Below, piece after piece: positions 1-13,500 of a DNA stretch of 64,000 nucleotides (positions are counted from its first letter, which is position 1; each line of letters opens with the position of its first letter). A program made the position numbers and the translations under genes. The notes under the pieces are model-generated. The model was not told the DNA's origin and ran no database searches. It was given only the letters and a program-made list of their open reading frames with translations. Source of the stretch: Allodiplogaster sudhausi (Eukaryota > Nematoda > Chromadorea > Rhabditida > Diplogasteridae); NCBI GenBank assembly GCA_945643635.1, contig CALZFC010000132.1, forward strand, positions 187,501 to 251,500, in the 5' to 3' direction.

Positions 1-3000
1 CCGATCCTCGCCGGTCCTTGTTGATTCGATTCGACTCGATTCGATTCGATTCGATTCGATTCGATTCGATTCGATTCGATTCGATTCGATTTGATTCGAT
101 TCGATTCGATTCGATTCGAATCGATTGAATTGAATTGAATTGAGTTGAATTAAATTGAATTGAATTGAGTTGAATTGAATTGAATTGAATAACACGGGAA
201 CGACACGGGAACAACACGGGAACAAGACGGGAACGACATGGGAACGACCCGCGAATAATACGGGAACAACACGGGAACAAGACGGGAACGACATGGGAAC
301 GACCCGGGAATAATACGGGAACAACACGGGAACAATACTGGAACGACATGGGAACAACCCGGGAATAATACGGGAACAACACGGGAACAATACTGGAACG
401 ACATGGGAACAACCCGGGAACAAGACGGGAACGACACGGTCCTCGTCGGTCCTCGTCGGTCTTCGTTGATTCGATTCGATTCGATTCGATTCGATTCGAT
501 TCAATTCGATTCGATTCGCTTCAATTCGATTCGATTCGATTGAATTGAATTGAGTTGAATTGAATTGAATTGAATTGAGTTGAATTGAATTGTATTGAAT
601 TGAGTTGTATTGAATTGAATTGAATAACACGGGAACGACACGGGAACAACACGGGAACAAGACGGGAACGACATGGGAACGACCCGGGAATAATACGGGA
701 ACGACACCGGAACAATACTGGAACGACATGGGAACGACCCGGGAATAACTAGCGAACAACACGGGAACAATACTGGATCGACATGGGAACGACCTGGGAA
801 CAAAACGGGAACGAGACGGTCCTCGTCGGTTCTCGTCGGTCCTCGTCGGTCCTCGACTGTCCTGGCCGATCCTCGCCGGTCCTTGTTGATTCGATTCGAC
901 TCGATTCGATTCGATTCGATTCGATTCGATTCGATTCGATTCGATTCGATTCGATTCGATTCGATTTGATTCGATTCGATTCGATTCGATTCGAATCGAT
1001 TGAATTGAATTGAATTGAGTTGAATTAAATTGAATTGAATTGAGTTGAATTGAATTGAATTGAATAACACGGGAACGACACGGGAACAACACGGGAACAA
1101 GACGGGAACGACATGGGAACGACCCGCGAATAATACGGGAACAACACGGGAACAAGACGGGAACGACATGGGAACGACCCGGGAATAATACGGGAACAAC
1201 ACGGGAACAATACTGGAACGACATGGGAACAACCCGGGAATAATACGGGAACAACACGGGAACAATACTGGAACGACATGGGAACAACCCGGGAACAAGA
1301 CGGGAACGACACGGTCCTCGTCGGTCCTCGTCGGTCTTCGTTGATTCGATTCGATTCGATTCGATTCGATTCGATTCAATTCGATTCGATTCGCTTCAAT
1401 TCGATTCGATTCGATTGAATTGAATTGAGTTGAATTGAATTGAATTGAATTGAGTTGAATTGAATTGTATTGAATTGAGTTGAATTGAATTGAATTTAAT
1501 AACACGGGAACGACACGGGAACAACACGGGAACAAGACGGGAACGACATGGGAACGACCCGGGAATAATACGGGAACGACACCGGAACAATACTGGAACG
1601 ACATGGGAACGACCCGGGAATAACTAGCGAACAACACGGGAACAATACTGGATCGACATGGGAACGACCTGGGAACAAAACGGGAACGAGACGGTCCTCG
1701 TCGGTTCTCGTCGGTCCTCGTCGGTCCTCGTCGGTCCTCGCCGGTCCTCGTCGGTCCTCGTCGGTCCACGTTGATTCGATTCGATTCGATTCGATTCGAA
1801 TCGATTGAATTGAATTGAATTGAGTTGAATTAAATTGAATTGAATTGAGTTGAATTGAATTGAATTGAATAACACGGGAACGACACGGGAACAACACGGG
1901 AACAAGACGGGAAAGACATGGGAACGACCCGCGAATAATACGGGAACAACACGGGAACAAGACGGGAACGACATGGGAACGACCCGGGAATAATACGGGA
2001 ACAACACGGGAACAATACTGGAACGACATGGGAACGACCCGGGAACAAAACGGGAACGACACGGTCCTCGTCGGTCCTCGTCGGTCCTCGTCGGTCCTCG
2101 ACTGTCCTGGCCGATCCTCGCCGGTCCTTGTTGATTCGATTCGACTCGATTCGATTCGATTCGATTCGATTCGATTCGATTCGATTCGATTCGATTCGAT
2201 TCGATTCGATTCGATTCGATTCGATTTGATTCGATTCGATTCGATTCGATTCGAATCGATTGAATTGAATTGAATTGAGTTGAATTAAATTGAATTGAAT
2301 TGAGTTGAATTGAATTGAATTGAATAACACGGGAACGACACGGGAACAACACGGGAACAAGACGGGAACGACATGGGAACGACCCGCGAATAATACGGGA
2401 ACAACACGGGAACAAGACGGGAACGACATGGGAACGACCCGGGAATAATACGGGAACAACACGGGAACAATACTGGAACGACATGGGAACAACCCGGGAA
2501 TAATACGGGAACAACACGGGAACAATACTGGAACGACATGGGAACAACCCGGGAACAAGACGGGAACGACACGGTCCTCGTCGGTCCTCGTCGGTCTTCG
2601 TTGATTCGATTCGATTCGATTCGATTCGATTCGATTCAATTCGATTCGATTCGCTTCAATTCGATTCGATTCGATTGAATTGAATTGAGTTGAATTGAAT
2701 TGAATTGAATTGAGTTGAATTGAATTGTATTGAATTGAGTTGAATTGAATTGAATTTAATAACACGGGAACGACACGGGAACAACACGGGAACAAGACGG
2801 GAACGACATGGGAACGACCCGGGAATAATACGGGAACGACACCGGAACAATACTGGAACGACATGGGAACGACCCGGGAATAACTAGCGAACAACACGGG
2901 AACAATACTGGATCGACATGGGAACGACCTGGGAACAAAACGGGAACGAGACGGTCCTCGTCGGTTCTCGTCGGTCCTCGTCGGTCCTCGTCGGTCCTCG

Positions 3001-4928
3001 CCGGTCCTCGTCGGTCCTCGTCGGTCCACGTTGATTCGATTCGATTCGATTCGATTCGATTCGATTCGAATCGATTGAATTGAATTGAATTGAGTTGAAT
3101 TAAATTGAATTGAATTGAGTTGAATTGAATTGAATTGAATAACACGGGAACGACACGGGAACAACACGGGAACAAGACGGGAAAGACATGGGAACGACCC
3201 GCGAATAATACGGGAACAACACGGGAACAAGACGGGAACGACATGGGAACGACCCGGGAATAATACGGGAACAACACGGGAACAATACTGGAACGACATG
3301 GGAACGACCCGGGAACAAAACGGGAACGACACGGTCCTCGTCGGTCCTCGTCGGTCCTCGTCGGTCCTCGACTGTCCTGGCCGATCCTCGCCGGTCCTTG
3401 TTGATTCGATTCGACTCGATTCGATTCGATTCGATTCGATTCGATTCGATTCGATTCGATTCGATTTGATTCGATTCGATTCGATTCGATTCGAATCGAT
3501 TGAATTGAATTGAATTGAGTTGAATTAAATTGAATTGAATTGAGTTGAATTGAATTGAATTGAATAACACGGGAACGACACGGGAACAACACGGGAACAA
3601 GACGGGAACGACATGGGAACGACCCGCGAATAATACGGGAACAACACGGGAACAAGACGGGAACGACATGGGAACGACCCGGGAATAATACGGGAACAAC
3701 ACGGGAACAATACTGGAACGACATGGGAACAACCCGGGAATAATACGGGAACAACACGGGAACAATACTGTAACGACATGGGAACAACCCGGGAACAAGA
3801 CGGGAACGACACGGTCCTCGTCGGTCCTCGTCGGTCTTCGTTGATTCGATTCGATTCGATTCGATTCGATTCGATTCAATTCGATTCGATTCGCTTCAAT
3901 TCGATTCGATTCGATTGAATTGAATTGAGTTGAATTGAATTGAATTGAATTGAGTTGAATTGAATTGTATTGAATTGAGTTGAATTGAATTGAATTGAAT
4001 AACACGGGAACGACACGGGAACAACACGGGAACAAGACGGGAACGACATGGGAACGACCCGGGAATAATACGGGAACGACACCGGAACAATACTGGAACG
4101 ACATGGGAACGACCCGGGAATAACTAGCGAACAACACGGGAACAATACTGGATCGACATGGGAACGACCTGGGAACAAAACGGGAACGAGACGGTCCTCG
4201 TCGGTTCTCGTCGGTCCTCGTCGGTCCTCGACTGTCCTGGCCGATCCTCGCCGGTCCTTGTTGATTCGATTCGACTCGATTCGATTCGATTCGATTCGAT
4301 TCGATTCGATTCGATTCGATTCGATTCGATTTGATTCGATTCGATTCGATTCGATTCGAATCGATTGAATTGAATTGAATTGAGTTGAATTAAATTGAAT
4401 TGAATTGAGTTGAATTGAATTGAATTGAATAACACGGGAACGACACGGGAACAACACGGGAACAAGACGGGAACGACATGGGAACGACCCGCGAATAATA
4501 CGGGAACAACACGGGAACAAGACGGGAACGACATGGGAACGACCCGGGAATAATACGGGAACAACACGGGAACAATACTGGAACGACATGGGAACAACCC
4601 GGGAATAATACGGGAACAACACGGGAACAATACTGGAACGACATGGGAACAACCCGGGAACAAGACGGGAACGACACGGTCCTCGTCGGTCCTCGTCGGT
4701 CTTCGTTGATTCGATTCGATTCGATTCGATTCGATTCGATTCAATTCGATTCGATTCGCTTCAACTCGATTCGATTCGATTGAATTGAATTGAGTTGAAT
4801 TGAATTGAATTGAATTGAGTTGAATTGAATTGTATTGAATTGAGTTGAATTGAATTGAATTGAATAACACGGGAACGACACGGGAACAACACGGGAACAA
4901 GACGGGAACGACATGGGAACGACCCGGG

Positions 4929-4931
<3 letters not shown>

Positions 4932-4973
<42 letters not shown>

Positions 4974-4997
4974 CAAAAAGAGATACAAAACTTAAGT
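4932..4997. repeat. (TA)n interruption inside the satellite
   Basis: A ~36-bp TA dinucleotide run followed by ~30 bp of non-satellite sequence (ACATATACAAAAAGAGATAC, then AAAACTTAAG) replaces the normal continuation of an 11-mer block. The array resumes in the AATTG pentamer. The surrounding higher-order unit is 1,082 bp, matching neither standard length, so this is an insertion with loss of array sequence or a junction between two array segments. Confidence 0.8.
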
Positions 4998-7900
4998 TGA
5001 ATTGAATTGAATTGAGTTGAATTGAATTGAATTGAATAACACGGGAACGACACGGGAACAACACGGGAACAAGACGGGAACGACATGGGAACGACTCGGG
5101 AATAATACGGGAACAACACGGGAACAAGACGGGAACGACATGGGAACGACCCGGAAATAATACGGGAACGACACCGGAACAATACTGCAACGACATGGGA
5201 ACGACCCGGGAATAACACGGGAACAACACGGGAACAATACTGGAACGACATGGGAACGACCCGGGAACAAAACGGGAACGACACGGTCCTCGTCGGTCCT
5301 CGTCGGTCCTCGACTGTCCTGGCCGATCCTCGCCGGTCCTTGTTGATTCGATTCGACTCGATTCGATTCGATTCGATTCGATTCGATTCGATTCGATTCG
5401 ATTCGATTCGATTCGATTTGATTCGATTCGATTCGATTCGATTCGAATCGATTGAATTGAATTGAATTGAGTTGAATTAAATTGAATTGAATTGAGTTGA
5501 ATTGAATTGAATTGAATAACACGGGAACGACACGGGAACAACACGGGAACAAGACGGGAACGACATGGGAACGACCCGCGAATAATACGGGAACAACACG
5601 GGAACAAGACGGGAACGACATGGGAACGACCCGGGAATAATACGGGAACAACACGGGAACAATACTGGAACGACATGGGAACAACCCGGGAATAATACGG
5701 GAACAACACGGGAACAATACTGGAACGACATGGGAACAACCCGGGAACAAGACGGGAACGACACGGTCCTCGTCGGTCCTCGTCGGTCTTCGTTGATTCG
5801 ATTCGATTCGATTCGATTCGATTCGATTCAATTCGATTCGATTCGCTTCAATTCGATTCGATTCGATTGAATTGAATTGAGTTGAATTGAATTGAATTGA
5901 ATTGAGTTGAATTGAATTGTATTGAATTGAGTTGAATTGAATTGAATTGAATAACACGGGAACGACACGGGAACAACACGGGAACAAGACGGGAACGACA
6001 TGGGAACGACCCGGGAATAATACGGGAACGACACCGGAACAATACTGGAACGACATGGGAACGACCCGGGAATAACTAGCGAACAACACGGGAACAATAC
6101 TGGATCGACATGGGAACGACCTGGGAACAAAACGGGAACGAGACGGTCCTCGTCGGTTCTCGTCGGTCCTCGTCGGTCCTCGACTGTCCTGGCCGATCCT
6201 CGCCGGTCCTTGTTGATTCGATTCGACTCGATTCGATTCGATTCGATTCGATTCGATTCGATTCGATTCGATTCGATTCGATTCGATTCGATTCGATTTG
6301 ATTCGATTCGATTCGATTCGATTCGAATCGATTGAATTGAATTGAATTGAGTTGAATTAAATTGAATTGAATTGAGTTGAATTGAATTGAATTGAATAAC
6401 ACGGGAACGACACGGGAACAACACGGGAACAAGACGGGAACGACATGGGAACGACCCGCGAATAATACGGGAACAACACGGGAACAAGACGGGAACGACA
6501 TGGGAACGACCCGGGAATAATACGGGAACAACACGGGAACAATACTGGAACGACATGGGAACAACCCGGGAATAATACGGGAACAACACGGGAACAATAC
6601 TGGAACGACATGGGAACAACCCGGGAACAAGACGGGAACGACACGGTCCTCGTCGGTCCTCGTCGGTCTTCGTTGATTCGATTCGATTCGATTCGATTCG
6701 ATTCGATTCAATTCGATTCGATTCGCTTCAATTCGATTCGATTCGATTGAATTGAATTGAGTTGAATTGAATTGAATTGAATTGAGTTGAATTGAATTGT
6801 ATTGAATTGAGTTGAATTGAATTGAATTGAATAACACGGGAACGACACGGGAACAACACGGGAACAAGACGGGAACGACATGGGAACGACCCGGGAATAA
6901 TACGGGAACGACACCGGAACAATACTGGAACGACATGGGAACGACCCGGGAATAACTAGCGAACAACACGGGAACAATACTGGATCGACATGGGAACGAC
7001 CTGGGAACAAAACGGGAACGAGACGGTCCTCGTCGGTTCTCGTCGGTCCTCGTCGGTCCTCGTCGGTCCTCGCCGGTCCTCGTCGGTCCTCGTCGGTCCA
7101 CGTTGATTCGATTCGATTCGATTCGATTCGATTCGATTCGAATCGATTGAATTGAATTGAATTGAGTTGAATTAAATTGAATTGAATTGAGTTGAATTGA
7201 ATTGAATTGAATAACACGGGAACGACACGGGAACAACACGGGAACAAGACGGGAAAGACATGGGAACGACCCGCGAATAATACGGGAACAACACGGGAAC
7301 AAGACGGGAACGACATGGGAACGACCCGGGAATAATACGGGAACAACACGGGAACAATACTGGAACGACATGGGAACGACCCGGGAACAAAACGGGAACG
7401 ACACGGTCCTCGTCGGTCCTCGTCGGTCCTCGTCGGTCCTCGACTGTCCTGGCCGATCCTCGCCGGTCCTTGTTGATTCGATTCGACTCGATTCGATTCG
7501 ATTCAATTCGATTCGATTCGATTCGATTCGATTCGATTCGATTCGATTCGATTTGATTCGATTCGATTCGATTCGATTCGAATCGATTGAATTGAATTGA
7601 ATTGAGTTGAATTAAATTGAATTGAATTGAGTTGAATTGAATTGAATTGAATAACACGGGAACGACACGGGAACAACACGGGAACAAGACGGGAACGACA
7701 TGGGAACGACCCGCGAATAATACGGGAACAACACGGGAACAAGACGGGAACGACATGGGAACGACCCGGGAATAATACGGGAACAACACGGGAACAATAC
7801 TGGAACGACATGGGAACAACCCGGGAATAATACGGGAACAACACGGGAACAATACTGGAACGACATGGGAACAACCCGGGAACAAGACGGGAACGACACG

Positions 7901-9539
7901 GTCCTCGTCGGTCCTCGTCGGTCTTCGTTGATTCGATTCGATTCGATTCGATTCGATTCGATTCAATTCGATTCGATTCGCTTCAATTCGATTCGATTCG
8001 ATTGAATTGAATTGAGTTGAATTGAATTGAATTGAATTGAGTTGAATTGAATTGTATTGAATTGAGTTGAATTGAATTGAATTGAATAACACGGGAACGA
8101 CACGGGAACAACACGGGAACAAGACGGGAACGACATGGGAACGACCCGGGAATAATACGGGAACGACACCGGAACAATACTGGAACGACATGGGAACGAC
8201 CCGGGAATAACTAGCGAACAACACGGGAACAATACTGGATCGACATGGGAACGACCTGGGAACAAAACGGGAACGAGACGGTCCTCGTCGGTTCTCGTCG
8301 GTCCTCGTCGGTCCTCGACTGTCCTGGCCGATCCTCGCCGGTCCTTGTTGATTCGATTCGACTCGATTCGATTCGATTCGATTCGATTCGATTCGATTCG
8401 ATTCGATTCGATTCGATTTGATTCGATTCGATTCGATTCGATTCGAATCGATTGAATTGAATTGAATTGAGTTGAATTAAATTGAATTGAATTGAGTTGA
8501 ATTGAATTGAATTGAATAACACGGGAACGACACGGGAACAACACGGGAACAAGACGGGAACGACATGGGAACGACCCGCGAATAATACGGGAACAACACG
8601 GGAACAAGACGGGAACGACATGGGAACGACCCGGGAATAATACGGGAACAACACGGGAACAATACTGGAACGACATGGGAACAACCCGGGAATAATACGG
8701 GAACAACACGGGAACAATACTGGAACGACATGGGAACAACCCGGGAACAAGACGGGAACGACACGGTCCTCGTCGGTCCTCGTCGGTCTTCGTTGATTCG
8801 ATTCGATTCGATTCGATTCGATTCGATTCAATTCGATTCGATTCGCTTCAATTCGATTCGATTCGATTGAATTGAATTGAGTTGAATTGAATTGAATTGA
8901 ATTGAGTTGAATTGAATTGTATTGAATTGAGTTGAATTGAATTGAATTGAATAACACGGGAACGACACGGGAACAACACGGGAACAAGACGGGAACGACA
9001 TGGGAACGACCCGGGAATAATACGGGAACGACACCGGAACAATACTGGAACGACATGGGAACGACCCGGGAATAACTAGCGAACAACACGGGAACAATAC
9101 TGGATCGACATGGGAACGACCTGGGAACAAAACGGGAACGAGACGGTCCTCGTCGGTTCTCGTCGGTCCTCGTCGGTCCTCGTCGGTCCTCGCCGGTCCT
9201 CGTCGGTCCTCGTCGGTCCACGTTGATTCGATTCGATTCGATTCGATTCGATTCGATTCGAATCGATTGAATTGAATTGAATTGAGTTGAATTAAATTGA
9301 ATTGAATTGAGTTGATTTGAATTGAATTGAATAACACGGGAACGACACGGGAACAACACGGGAACAAGACGGGAAAGACATGGGAACGACCCGCGAATTA
9401 TACGGGAACAACACGGGAACAAGACGGGAACGACATGGGAACGACCCGGGAATAATACGGGAACAACACGGGAACAACACTGGAACGACATGGGAACAAC
9501 CCGGGAACAAGACGGGAACGACACGGTCCTCGTCGGTCC

Positions 9540-10560
9540 TCGTCGGTCCTCGTTGATTGATTCGATTCGATTCGATTCGAGTCCTCGCCGGTCCTCGTCG
9601 GTTCTCGTCGGTCCTCGTCGGTCCTCGTCGGTCCTCGTCGGTCCTCGTCGGTCCTCGTCGGTCCTCGTCGGTTCTCGTCGGTCCTCGTCGGTCCTCGCCT
9701 GTCCTCGCCGGTCCTCGTTGATTCGATTCGATTCGATTCGATTCGATTCGATTCGATTCGATTCAATTCGATTGAATTGAATTGGATTGAGTTGAATTGA
9801 ATTGAAATAAATTGAGTTGAATTGAATTGAATTGAATAACACGGGAACGACACGGGAACAACACGGGAACAAGACGTGAACGACATTTGAACGACCCGGG
9901 AATAATACGGGAACAACACGGGAACAAGACGGGAACGACATGGGAACGACCTGGGAATAATACGGGAACGACACGGTCCTCGTCGGTCCTCGTCGGTCCT
10001 CGTCGGTCCTCGTCGGTCCTCGTCGGTCCTCGTCGGTCCTCGTCGGTCCTCGTCGGTCCTCGTCGGTCCTCGCCTGTCCTCGCCGGTCCTCGTTGATTCG
10101 ATTCGATTCGATTCGATTCGATTCGATTCGATTCAATTCGATTGAATTGAATTGAATTGAGTTGAATTGAATTGAAATAAATTGAGTTGAATTGAATTGA
10201 ATTGAATAACACGGGAACGACACGGGAACAACACGGGAACAAGACGTGAACGACATTTGAACGACCCGGGAATAATACGGGAACAACACGGGAACAAGAC
10301 GGGAACGACATGGGAACGACCTGGGAATAATACGGGAACGACACGGTCCTCGTCGGTCCTCGTCGGTCCTCGTCGGTCCTCGTCGGTCCTCGTCGGTCCT
10401 CGTCGGTCCTCGTCGGTCCTCGTCGGTCCTCGTCGGTCCTCGCCTGTCCTCGCCGGTCCTCGTTGATTCGATTCGATTCGATTCGATTCGATTCGATTCG
10501 ATTCAATTCGATTGAATTGAATTGAATTGAGTTGAATTGAATTGAAATAAATTGAGTTGA
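9540..10560. repeat. Variant satellite segment with a local 370-bp tandem duplication
   Basis: The 10-mer arrays are expanded to roughly 9-12 copies here and the marker motif is absent. Two consecutive ~370-bp units share private variants in the 11-mer block: GACGTGAACGACATTTGAAC occurs near 9874 and again 370 bp later near 10244. The CGCCTGTCCTCGCC marker recurs at 9696, 10071 and 10441. This indicates a recent local duplication. A related expanded 10-mer segment lies at 16550-16720. Confidence 0.85.
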
Positions 10561-13500
10561 ATTGAATTGAATTGAATAACACGGGAACGACACGGGAACA
10601 ACACGGGAACAAGACGGGAACGACATGGGAACGACCCGGGAATAATACGGGAACGACACCGGAACAATACTGGAACGACATGGGAACGACCCGGGAATAA
10701 CTAGCGAACAACACGGGAACAATACTGGATCGACATGGGAACGACCTGGGAACAAAACGGGAACGAGACGGTCCTCGTCGGTTCTCGTCGGTCCTCGTCG
10801 GTCCTCGTCGGTCCTCGCCGGTCCTCGTCGGTCCTCGTCGGTCCACGTTGATTCGATTCGATTCGATTCGATTCGATTCGATTCGAATCGATTGAATTGA
10901 ATTGAATTGAGTTGAATTAAATTGAATTGAATTGAGTTGAATTGAATTGAATTGAATAACACGGGAACGACACGGGAACAACACGGGAACAAGACGGGAA
11001 CGACATGGGAACGACCCGGAAATAATACGGGAACGACACCGGAACAATACTGCAACGACATGGGAACGACCCGGGAATAACACGGGAACAACACGGGAAC
11101 AATACTGGAACGACATGGGAACGACCCGGGAACAAAACGGGAACGACACGGTCCTCGTCGGTCCTCGTCGGTCCTCGTCGGTCCTCGACTGTCCTGGCCG
11201 ATCCTCGCCGGTCCTTGTTGATTCGATTCGACTCGATTCGATTCGATTCGATTCGATTCGATTCGATTCGATTCGATTCGATTCGATTCGATTTGATTCG
11301 ATTCGATTCGATTCGATTCGAATCGATTGAATTGAATTGAATTGAGTTGAATTAAATTGAATTGAATTGAGTTGAATTGAATTGAATTGAATAACACGGG
11401 AACGACACGGGAACAACACGGGAACAAGACGGGAACGACATGGGAACGACCCGCGAATAATACGGGAACAACACGGGAACAAGACGGGAACGACATGGGA
11501 ACGACCCGGGAATAATACGGGAACAACACGGGAACAATACTGGAACGACATGGGAACAACCCGGGAACAAGACGGGAACGACACGGTCCTCGTCGGTCCT
11601 CGTCGGTCTTCGTTGATTCGATTCGATTCGATTCGATTCGATTCGATTCAATTCGATTCGATTCGCTTCAATTCGATTCGATTCGATTGAATTGAATTGA
11701 GTTGAATTGAATTGAATTGAATTGAGTTGAATTGAATTGTATTGAATTGAGTTGAATTGAATTGAATTGAATAACACGGGAACGACACGGGAACAACACG
11801 GGAACAAGACGGGAACGACATGGGAACGACCCGGGAATAATACGGGAACGACACCGGAACAATACTGGAACGACATGGGAACGACCCGGGAATAACTAGC
11901 GAACAACACGGGAACAATACTGGATCGACATGGGAACGACCTGGGAACAAAACGGGAACGAGACGGTCCTCGTCGGTTCTCGTCGGTCCTCGTCGGTCCT
12001 CGACTGTCCTGGCCGATCCTCGCCGGTCCTTGTTGATTCGATTCGACTCGATTCGATTCGATTCGATTCGATTCGATTCGATTCGATTCGATTCGATTCG
12101 ATTCGATTCGATTCGATTTGATTCGATTCGATTCGATTCGATTCGAATCGATTGAATTGAATTGAATTGAGTTGAATTAAATTGAATTGAATTGAGTTGA
12201 ATTGAATTGAATTGAATAACACGGGAACGACACATGAACAACACGGGAACAAGACGGGAACGACATGGGAACGACCCGCGAATAATACGGGAACAACACG
12301 GGAACAAGACGGGAACGACATGGGAACGACCCGGGAATAATACGGGAACAACACGGGAACAATACTGGAACGACATGGGAACAACCCGGGAATAATACGG
12401 GAACAACACGGGAACAATACTGGAACGACATGGGAACAACCCGGGAACAAGACGGGAACGACACGGTCCTCGTCGGTCCTCGTCGGTCTTCGTTGATTCG
12501 ATTCGATTCGATTCGATTCGATTCGATTCAATTCGATTCGATTCGCTTCAATTCGATTCGATTCGATTGAATTGAATTGAGTTGAATTGAATTGAATTGA
12601 ATTGAGTTGAATTGAATTGTATTGAATTGAGTTGAATTGAATTGAATTTAATAACACGGGAACGACACGGGAACAACACGGGAACAAGACGGGAACGACA
12701 TGGGAACGACCCGGGAATAATACGGGAACGACACCGGAACAATACTGGAACGACATGGGAACGACCCGGGAATAACTAGCGAACAACACGGGAACAATAC
12801 TGGATCGACATGGGAACGACCTGGGAACAAAACGGGAACGAGACGGTCCTCGTCGGTTCTCGTCGGTCCTCGTCGGTCCTCGTCGGTCCTCGTCGGTCCT
12901 CGTCGGTCCACGTTGATTCGATTCGATTCGATTCGATTCGATTCGATTCGAATCGATTGAATTGAATTGAATTGAGTTGAATTAAATTGAATTGAATTGA
13001 GTTGAATTGAATTGAATTGAATAACACGGGAACGACACGGGAACAACACGGGAACAAGACGGGAAAGACATGGGAACGACCCGCGAATAATACGGGAACA
13101 ACACGGGAACAAGACGGGAACGACATGGGAACGACCCGGGAATAATACGGGAACAACACGGGAACAATACTGGAACGACATGGGAACGACCCGGGAACAA
13201 AACGGGAACGACACGGTCCTCGTCGGTCCTCGTCGGTCCTCGTCGGTCCTCGACTGTCCTGGCCGATCCTCGCCGGTCCTTGTTGATTCGATTCGACTCG
13301 ATTCGATTCGATTCGATTCGATTCGATTCGATTCGATTCGATTCGATTCGATTCGATTCGATTCGATTCGATTCGATTTGATTCGATTCGATTCGATTCG
13401 ATTCGAATCGATTGAATTGAATTGAATTGAGTTGAATTAAATTGAATTGAATTGAGTTGAATTGAATTGAATTGAATAACACGGGAACGACACGGGAACA

